DNA from: Acholoe squamosa
Taxonomy: Eukaryota > Annelida > Polychaeta > Phyllodocida > Polynoidae
Length of the DNA: 64,000 nucleotides
Assembly: GCA_949317995.1 (NCBI GenBank)
Contig: OX439046.1
Span: 75,702,786-75,766,785 of the forward strand
Direction: 5' to 3'
Positions within the stretch are counted from its first letter, which is position 1. Each line of letters starts with the position of its first letter. The position numbers and the translations under genes were made by a program. A model generated the notes under the pieces. It was given only the letters and a program-made list of their open reading frames with translations, was not told the DNA's origin and ran no database searches. Shown here piece by piece: positions 56,701-64,000 of the stretch.

Positions 56701-58804
56701 CTATACACCACCCTACCTGCATTATCTATACACCACCCCCTACCTGCATTATCTATATACCACCCCTACCTGCATTATCTATACACTGCCCCCTACCTGC
56801 ATTATCTATACACCACCCCTACCTGCATTATCTATATACCACCCCTACCTGCATTATCTATACACCACCCCTACCTGCATTATCTATACACCCCCCTACC
56901 TGCATTATCTATACACCACCCCTACCTGCATTATCTATACACCACCCCTACCTGCATTATCTATACACCACCCCTACCTGCATTATCTATACACCACCCC
57001 TACCTGCATTATCTATACACCACCCCCTACCTGCATTATCTATACACCACCCCTACCTGCATTATCTATACACCACCCCTACCTGCATTATCTATACACC
57101 CCCCTACCTGCATTATCTATACACCACCCCTACCTGCATTATCTATACACCACCCCTACCTGCATTATCTATACACCACCCCTACCTGCATTATCTATAC
57201 ACCCCCCTACCTGCATTATCTATACACCACCCCTACCTGCATTATCTATACACCACCCCTACCTGCATTATCTATACACCACCCCTACCTGCATTATCTA
57301 TACACCACCCTACCTGCATTATCTATACACCATACCCTACCAGCATTATCTATACACCACCCCCTACCTACATTATCTATACACCACCCCCTACCTGCAT
57401 TATCTATACACCACCCCTACCTGCATTATCTATACACAACCCCTACCTGCATTATCTATACACCACCCCCTACCTGCATTATCTATACACCACCCCTACC
57501 TGCATTATCTATACACCACCCCTACCTGCATTATCTATACACCACCCCCTACCTGCATTATCTATACACCACCCCTACCTGCATTATCTATACACCACCC
57601 CTACCTGCATTATCTATACACCACCCCTACCTGCATTATCTATACACCACCCTACCTGCATTATCTATACACCACCCCCTACCTGCATTATCTATACACC
57701 ACCCCTACCTGCATTATCTATACACCACCCCCTACCTGCATTATCTGTACACCACCCCCTACCTGCATTATCTATACACCACCCCCTACCTGCATTATCT
57801 ATACACCACCCCTACCTGCATTATCTATACACAACCCCTACCAGCATTATCTATACACCACCTCTACCTGCATTATCTATACACCACCCCCTACCTGCAT
57901 TATCTATACACCACCCCCTACCTGCATTATCTATATACCACCCCTACCTGCATTATCTATACACCACCCCTACCTGCATTATCTATACACCACCCCTACC
58001 TGCATTATCTATACACCACCCCCTACCTACATTATCTATACACCACCCCTACCTGCATTATCTATACACCACCCCTACCTGCATTATCTATACACCACCC
58101 CCTACCTGCATTATCTATACACCAACCCTACCTGCATTATCTATACACCACCCCCTACCTGCATTATCTATACACCACCCCCTACCTGCATTATCTATAC
58201 ACCACCCCTACCTGCATTATCTATACACCACCCCCTACCTGCATTATCTATACACCAACCCTACCTGCATTATCTATACACCACCCCCTACCAGCATTAT
58301 CTATATACCACCCCTACCTGCATTATCTATACACCCCCCTACCTGCATTATCTATACACCCCCCCTACCTGCATTATCAGTACACCACCCCCTACCTGCA
58401 TTATCTATACACCACCCCTACCTGCATTATCTATACACCACCCCTACCTGCATTATCTATACACCACCCCTACCTGCATTATCTATACACCACCCCTACC
58501 TGCATTATCTATACACCACCCCCTACCTGCATTATCTATACACCACCCCCTACCTGCATTATCTATACACCACCTCTACCTGCATTATCTATACACCACC
58601 CCCTACCTGCATTATCTATACACCACCCCTACCTGCATTATCTATACACCACCCCTACCTGCATTATCTATACACAACCCCTACCTGCATTATCTATACA
58701 CCCCCCCTACCTGCATTATCTATACACCCCCCTACCTGCATTATCTATACACCACCCCTACCTGCATTATCTATACACCACCCCCTACCTGCATTATCTA
58801 TACA
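53736..58804. repeat. 25/26/27-bp satellite, about 195 units
   Basis: The unit is CTATACACCA, a run of 3-5 C, then TACCTGCATTAT. Unit length is 25, 26 or 27 by C-run length alone. Minor variants are CAGTACACC, CTATATACC, ACATCACC and TACCAGCAT. Two overlapping frames stay open for about 5.2 kb because all three plus-strand phases of the unit (YLHYLYTTP, TCIIYTPP, LPALSIHHP) lack stops. Frame changes therefore cost nothing and the openness is not coding evidence. A block of about 0.9 kb is duplicated: markers GGATTATC at 55,741 and 56,640, and CACTGCCCC at 55,963 and 56,784. Confidence 0.96.
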
Positions 58805-59010
58805 GTAGAAGTCTATACCAGGGGTTTGTTTCACATAAGCTAAAAAAAGAAAATAAATAAGAGAGCACTATGTGGGTACCCTCTCCATCTTAAAATGTCA
58901 TGCTCTGCTTCACCAGTCACGACCATCTTGTTTGAGTATCTATCATCTTCATTGGAAAGTATTGTACCTGACTGACATGAGCACTTCTGTGCAACACATG
59001 AAAACGGCCA

Positions 59011-59371
59011 GGAGGGTGTTGCTCCTATAGTAAAAGGAAGAGCTGGCTAAAAATGCCCTTGTTTCCAGTCCTTTCTTTTCATGTAGCTATAACTTGTCCC
59101 TTTTGTTGCTCACAAGTGGACATTCAAGTACGGTGCTCAACAAGGGGATTTGAGAAGGTACCTAGTTGGGAGAAGTCAGTCAGTATAATATACTATAGAG
59201 TATGTGACATGAGTAGGTACCTGATAGTGCAGCTCTCTCTATTTTAAACAAGGCAGGTGACTTTTCAGACTAATGTGGTGAGTGCAAGTTGAATGGTGAA
59301 GCAGAGCGTGACTTCTTTTGAAAAGAGGGTACCTACTGACAGCTCTTTTTACCATAGGAGCAACATGCTCC
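59011..59371. mobile_element. Foldback MITE, GGAG..TGTTGCTC ends (copy B)
   Basis: It starts GGAGGGTGTTGCTCCTATAG and ends in the inverse of GGAGCATGTTGCTCCTATGG. It is inverted relative to copy A (47,630-47,892) and about 100 bp longer. Shared words include CATGTAGCTATAACTTGTCC and AGTAGGTACCTGATAGTGCA. Confidence 0.72.
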
Positions 59372-59554
59372 AGGACTGAAGAGAAAGTGACTGCTGCAGG
59401 TGAGGCACTTCTTAGGCAAAGCTACCTGTACCCCTATGTGCAACACCCTCCAGAGGGTGTGGGAGGGGGAGGGTCCCTGCCCGCCATATCTCTACACCAG
59501 CAGGGATATAATGGGGTGGGGGATCCAGACACAGTACCCTGTGGACCCCAATAG

Positions 59555-59555
<1 letters not shown>

Positions 59556-59625
<70 letters not shown>

Positions 59626-59627
59626 CC
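59556..59627. repeat. (TA)n microsatellite
   Basis: This is about 35 nearly pure TA units. Copy number in the assembly may be unreliable. Confidence 0.97.
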
Positions 59628-59746
59628 TCCAGGGCTGCCAGACAGGATGGGGTCAGGCTGAAGAGGATACAGAATCCAAGACACATGCACAGAACATTGG
59701 CAAATGGGCAACTACACAGTGAAGAGGTGATTTGAAAAGACAGGGA

Positions 59747-59751
<5 letters not shown>

Positions 59752-59823
<72 letters not shown>
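59752..59823. repeat. (GA)n microsatellite
   Basis: This is about 35 pure AG units. The open frames here on both strands are artefacts. Confidence 0.97.
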
Positions 59824-59825
<2 letters not shown>

Positions 59826-61464
59826 TTTTTACGCTATGTAATCTGAAAGACATTATAATTCTTTTTATCCCCATGAAAAATATACATGAAGAAAATTCTT
59901 CTCAAAGTGACACTGACTGTACCACCCTCAGAGCTAACACTTACCTCTGTTAGTTTTAGTGAGCCCTAACCCTGGTTATTAATGAGACATTAGCTGGTGT
60001 TTTTATTTCCTACTTGATTCCCTCCTGACACCATTCACTTCCCACCCCTACAGGAAAATATAATGGTAAAGGTGAACGATGAGTTCGCGTCAACAGTTTG
60101 CCACACTCCCCCCACCATACACAGCTTGCTCAGCACTGACAGGTGCTTGGCACTTGATATGATCAGGTCTACTCAATGATTCTCGATTCTTGACCAGGAG
60201 GTTAATTCAAAAGGCCCTACCATCACTACCCCAGCAATTGCAGGAATCTTTCTGCCTTATCCATTTCAGGGATGGTAAGGTGTGACTTCCTTGCTTTATC
60301 ACAGCCAGCCCCATGTTTTCAGTGGCAGTAGCCTCAGCCCTGGGTACACTATCAAAAGCAGAACACACTGTGCACAGGGGCAAGAGGGCCATCATGAAAG
60401 AATAGCTGTGGAAACACTCCTTTTCACAACAGTGATTACACAAGCGGTCCCCTTCCCTATATAAGCTACTTATAGAGTATAGGGTGCAGTTGACCCCATA
60501 AAGTACTCAAGTGAACTTTATGCATAAGTAGCCTTAAGAACCCCCAAGGACCCTCAGCAAACCTCCTCCCTCCCCTATATATGTATACAGCAGGCACAAT
60601 CACTCTTGAGAGGAGGAGTGTTCCCTATAAGTGCTCTTGTACTTAGGGGAACCACTATGCATTTCATTCAGTACCATCCCAGTGGTGGTAAGGCTGGACA
60701 AGGAATAGTGAAGGATCCACAGGACTTGATATGCCTGACTGGGCTACCAACACTATATAAGTCAGGGTAGACTGACTAGGTCTGATAAGATGTGCCTACC
60801 CCACCATCGCAGGGGTAGTGATGACAGGATCCTTTGAATTAACCTTGAGAATAACCTTAATGTATAGAGTAGTGGCTTGTTTGAATGTTGGGTCATGGAA
60901 TGAGCAGAGGTCGCCAATAAGCGCTGCGAGCACAATGGTCTTAAACTTGAAATAATTATGCACAATGAACTATGTCTTAATTAAGCTTCAGTCTTGAATA
61001 CTGGACATTGGTGTTGAAGTTTATAGCACTGGGTGCTTAACCAGGCCTGTAGAGTATGTTCTGACTTTCCACATAATTTGGTGATAGACCAGCAGGTCTG
61101 CTAGTGCTCACCCACAAGGAGTGCAAGATGAAGATCAACGAGCACCATGTGTTAGTATGCCTCGAAAGGTTCGGTTGAGATGTATGTGATCAGTTGTGAC
61201 GTCATACAATGTGACAGATGAACCTGCTTCTCCATGTAATGACATGTGAAAATGTTGTTAATCATACAAAGCTGCATCAGCTGTATGTAATCTTCACTCC
61301 CCCACCCTAATAATAAGTAGCTGATAGCAGGATGTGTGGACCTGTCCACTTTACTATAACAATAACAGTAGCTTCAGTGGTTAGTGTGCAGGTTTCAGCA
61401 CCTTCAATCTGTAGGGGCCATGTATTGTATTAATACCAATATATGCTCAAAATAATCATGATGC

Positions 61465-64000
61465 ATGAAGTCAGCCCTACCAGTGCTTCAAATAATGAAG
61501 GCAGCCCTACCAGTGCTTCAAATAATGAAGGCAGCCCTACCAGTATTTCAAATACTGAAGGCAGCCCCAACAGTGCTTCAAATAATGAAGGCAGCCCTAC
61601 CAGTATTTCAAATACTGAAGGCAGCCCTACCAGTGTTTCAAATAATGAAGGCAGCCCCAACAGTGCTTCAAATAATGAAGGCAGCCCTGCCAGTGTTTCA
61701 AATAATGAAGGCAGCCCCAACAGTGCTTCAAATAATGAAGACAGCCCTACCAGTGCTTCAAATAAGGAAGGCAGCCCTGTCAGTGCTTCAAATAATGAAG
61801 GCAAGCCTACCAGTACTTCAAATAATGAAGGCAGCCCTGTTAGTGTTTCAAATAATGAAGGCAGCCCTGCCAGTGTTTCAAATAATGAAGGCAGCCCTAC
61901 CAGTGCTTCGAATAATGATGACAGCCCTACCAGTGTTTCAAATAATGAAGGCAGCCCTACCAGTGCTTCAAATAATGAAGGCAGCCCTGCCAGTGTTTCA
62001 AATAATGAAGGCAGCCCTACAAGTGCTTCGAATAATGATGACAGCCCTACCAGTGTTTCAAATAATGAAGGCAGCCCTACCAGTATTTCAAATAATGAAG
62101 GCAGCCCTACCAGTGCTTCAAATAATGAAGGCAGCCCTACCAGTATTTCAAATAATGAAGGCAGCCCTACCAGTGCTTCAAATAATGAAGGCAGCCCTGC
62201 CAGTGTTTCAAATAATGAAGGCAGCCCTGCCAGTGTTTCAAATAATGTAAGCAGCCCTGTCAGTGTTTCAAATAATGAAGGCAGCCCTGCCAGTGTTTCA
62301 AATAATGAAGGCAGCCCTACAAGTGCTTCGAATAATGAAGACAGCCCTACCAGTGTTTCAAATAATGAGGACAGCCCTACCAGTGTTTCAAATAATGATG
62401 GCAGCCCTACCAGTGCTTCAAATAATGAAGGCAGCCCTACAAGTGCTTCGAATAATGAAGACAGCCCTTCCAGTGCTTCAAATAATGAAGGCATACCTAC
62501 CAGTTCTTCAAATAATGAAGGCAGCCCTACCAGTGCTTCAAATAATGAAGGCAGCCCTACAAGTGCTTCGAATAATGAAGACAGCCCTACCAGTGCTTCA
62601 AATAATGAAGGCAGCCCTACAAGTGCTTCAAATAATGAAGGCAGCCCTACCAGTGTTTCAAATAATGAGGACAGCCCTACCAGTGTTTCAAATAATGATG
62701 GCAGCCCTACCAGTGTTTCAAATAATGATGGCAGCCCTACCAGTACTTCAAATAATGAAGGCAGCCATACCAGTGCTTCAAATAATGAAGGCAGCCCTGC
62801 CAGTGCCTCAAATAATGAAGGCAGCCCTGCCAGTGCTTCAAATAATGAAGGCAGCCCTACCAGTACTTCAAATAATGAAGGCATCCCTACCAGTCTTTCA
62901 AATAATCAAGGCAGCCCTACCAGTATTTCAGAAAATGAAGGCAGCCCTACCAGTATTTAAAAAAATGAAGTCATCCCTGCCAGTGCTTCAAATAATGAAG
63001 ACAGCCCTACCAGTGCTTCAAATAATGAAGGCAGCCCTACAAGTGCTTCAAATAATGAAGTCATCCCTTCCAGTGCTTCAAATAATGAAGACAGCCCTAC
63101 CAGTGCTTCAAATAATGAAGGCAGCCCTGTCAGTGCTTCAAATAATAAAGGCAGCCCAACAAGTGCTTCGAATAATGAAGGCAGCCCTACCAGTGCTTCA
63201 AATAATGAAGTCATCCCTGCCAGTGCTTCAAATAATGAAGTCATCCCTGCCAGTGCTTCAAATAATGAAGACAGCCCTACCAGTGCTTCAAACAATGAAG
63301 GCAGCCCTGTCAGTGCTTCAAATAATAAAGGCAGCCCTACAAGTGCTTCAAATAATAAAGGCAGCCCTACCAGTGCTTCAAATAATGAAGACAGCCCTAC
63401 CAGTGCTTCAAATAATGAAGGTAGCCCTACCAGTGCTTCAAATAATGAAGTCATTCCTGCCAGTGCTTCAAATAATGAAGACAGCCCTGCCAGTGCTTCA
63501 AATAATGAAGGCAGCCCTGTCAGTGCTTCAAATAATAAAGGCAGCCCTACAAGTGCTTCAAATAATGAAGGCAGCCCTGTCAGTGCTTCAAATAATAAAG
63601 GCAGCCCTACAAGTGCTTCGAATAATGAAGGCAGCCCTACCAGTGCTTCAAATAATGAAGGCAGCCCTGTCAGTGTTTCAAATAATGAAGGCAGCCCTAC
63701 CAGTGCTTCAAATAATGAAGTCATCCCTGCCAGTGCTTCAAATAATGAAGACAGCCCTACCAGTGCTTCAAATAATGAAGGCAGCCCTGTCAGTGCTTCA
63801 AATAATAAAGGCAGCCCTACAAGTGCTTCGAATAATGAAGGCAGCCCTACCAGTGCTTCAAACAATGAAGTCATCCCCGCCAGTGCTTCAAATAATGAAG
63901 ACAGCCCTACCAGTGCTTCAAATAATGAAGGCAGCCCTGTCAGTGCTTCAAATAATAAAGGCAGCCCTACCAGTGTTTCAAATAATGAGGACAGTCCTAC
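61465..64000. repeat. 30-bp satellite, about 85 units, runs off the window
   Basis: The 30-bp unit reads GCAGCCCTACCAGTGCTTCA then AATAATGAAG, with perfect 30-bp phasing throughout. The plus strand is open from an ATG at 61,443 to 62,960 (GSPTSASNNE repeats). The minus strand is open over the same stretch and again from 62,957 to 63,874 (FEALVGLPSL repeats). Variable bases fall mostly at first and second codon positions in the plus frame (A/V/I/T at one site, T/A/V at another), with few silent changes. This argues against selection on a protein. From about 62,960 on, units with GTCATCCCTGCC and AATAAAGG appear in recurring blocks (63,061, 63,241, 63,451, 63,721 and 63,871). The array continues past the end. 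Confidence 0.96.

Larger units (their letters stand above)
58805..61464. other. Non-genic stretch with MITE and microsatellites
   Basis: I see no gene. It contains a MITE (59,011-59,371), a (TA)n tract and a (GA)n tract, each listed separately. A weak box-A-like TAGCTTCAGTGGTTAG near 61,370 has no box B. Confidence 0.5.

Noticed and set aside
53551-58860. Two overlapping frames of about 1,740-1,770 codons as giant repeat proteins
   Set aside because: All three phases of the satellite unit lack stops, both frames begin at non-ATG codons, and unit-length changes would scramble any protein.
61443-62960. A 505-codon GSPTSASNNE repeat protein
   Set aside because: The opposite strand is equally open and the array continues past the stop unchanged. 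Variation is mostly amino-acid-changing. Kept as a repeat, not a gene.
42049-64000. CRISPR arrays
   Set aside because: Repeats are contiguous with no unique spacers and the context is animal.

Overview
This window looks like non-genic DNA from an animal (metazoan) nuclear genome, probably an aquatic invertebrate. I find no complete host protein-coding gene, no functional tRNA or rRNA gene and no CRISPR array. The evidence for an animal is a decayed Polinton/Maverick element, LINE remains, tRNA-headed SINEs, many miniature inverted-repeat elements (MITEs), minisatellites and promoter motifs of animal type. I cannot name the species.

Layout. 0-5.4 kb: plain sequence, a candidate solo LTR (3,560-3,860) and a 28-bp minisatellite whose units carry telomere-like heptamers. 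5.4-10 kb: a LINE reverse-transcriptase C-terminal relic that ends in a G-quadruplex tract, then plain sequence. 9,996-19,416: a Polinton-type element, flanked by a putative TTAAAA target duplication, with ~0.7-0.8 kb terminal inverted repeats, protein-primed DNA polymerase B remains, a PC4-like/alanine-rich region and a minus-strand region with two death-fold-like blocks. It is clearly broken, and a CACTG-type MITE sits inside it. 21.2-22.9 kb and 34.6-36.5 kb: clusters of tRNA-headed SINEs whose 3' ends are hairpins; one hairpin arm has been amplified into a 43-bp tandem array. 24.9-29.8 kb: a CACTG MITE, a degenerate transposase-like gene fragment and eight scattered copies of a roughly 20-bp motif on both strands. 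42.0-45.7 kb: 27-bp satellite. 46-53 kb: hairpins, three more MITEs and a 68-bp x10 array. 53.7-58.8 kb: 25/26/27-bp satellite. 61.5-64.0 kb: 30-bp satellite running off the window end.

The very long open frames over the satellites (up to about 1,770 codons) are open in several frames or on both strands, and I treat them as repeat artefacts, not proteins. The most interesting signals are: (1) two SINE families with conserved bodies but different 3' hairpins; (2) Polinton TIRs built from repeated CCAAT, E2F-like and CACGTG-like sites, resembling an S-phase promoter; (3) a Polinton with apparent death-fold and PC4-like genes; (4) the dispersed TGATCAAGCGCGTTAC motif around a dead transposase; (5) a single-unit micro-inversion inside the 27-bp satellite. 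All alignments were made by eye.
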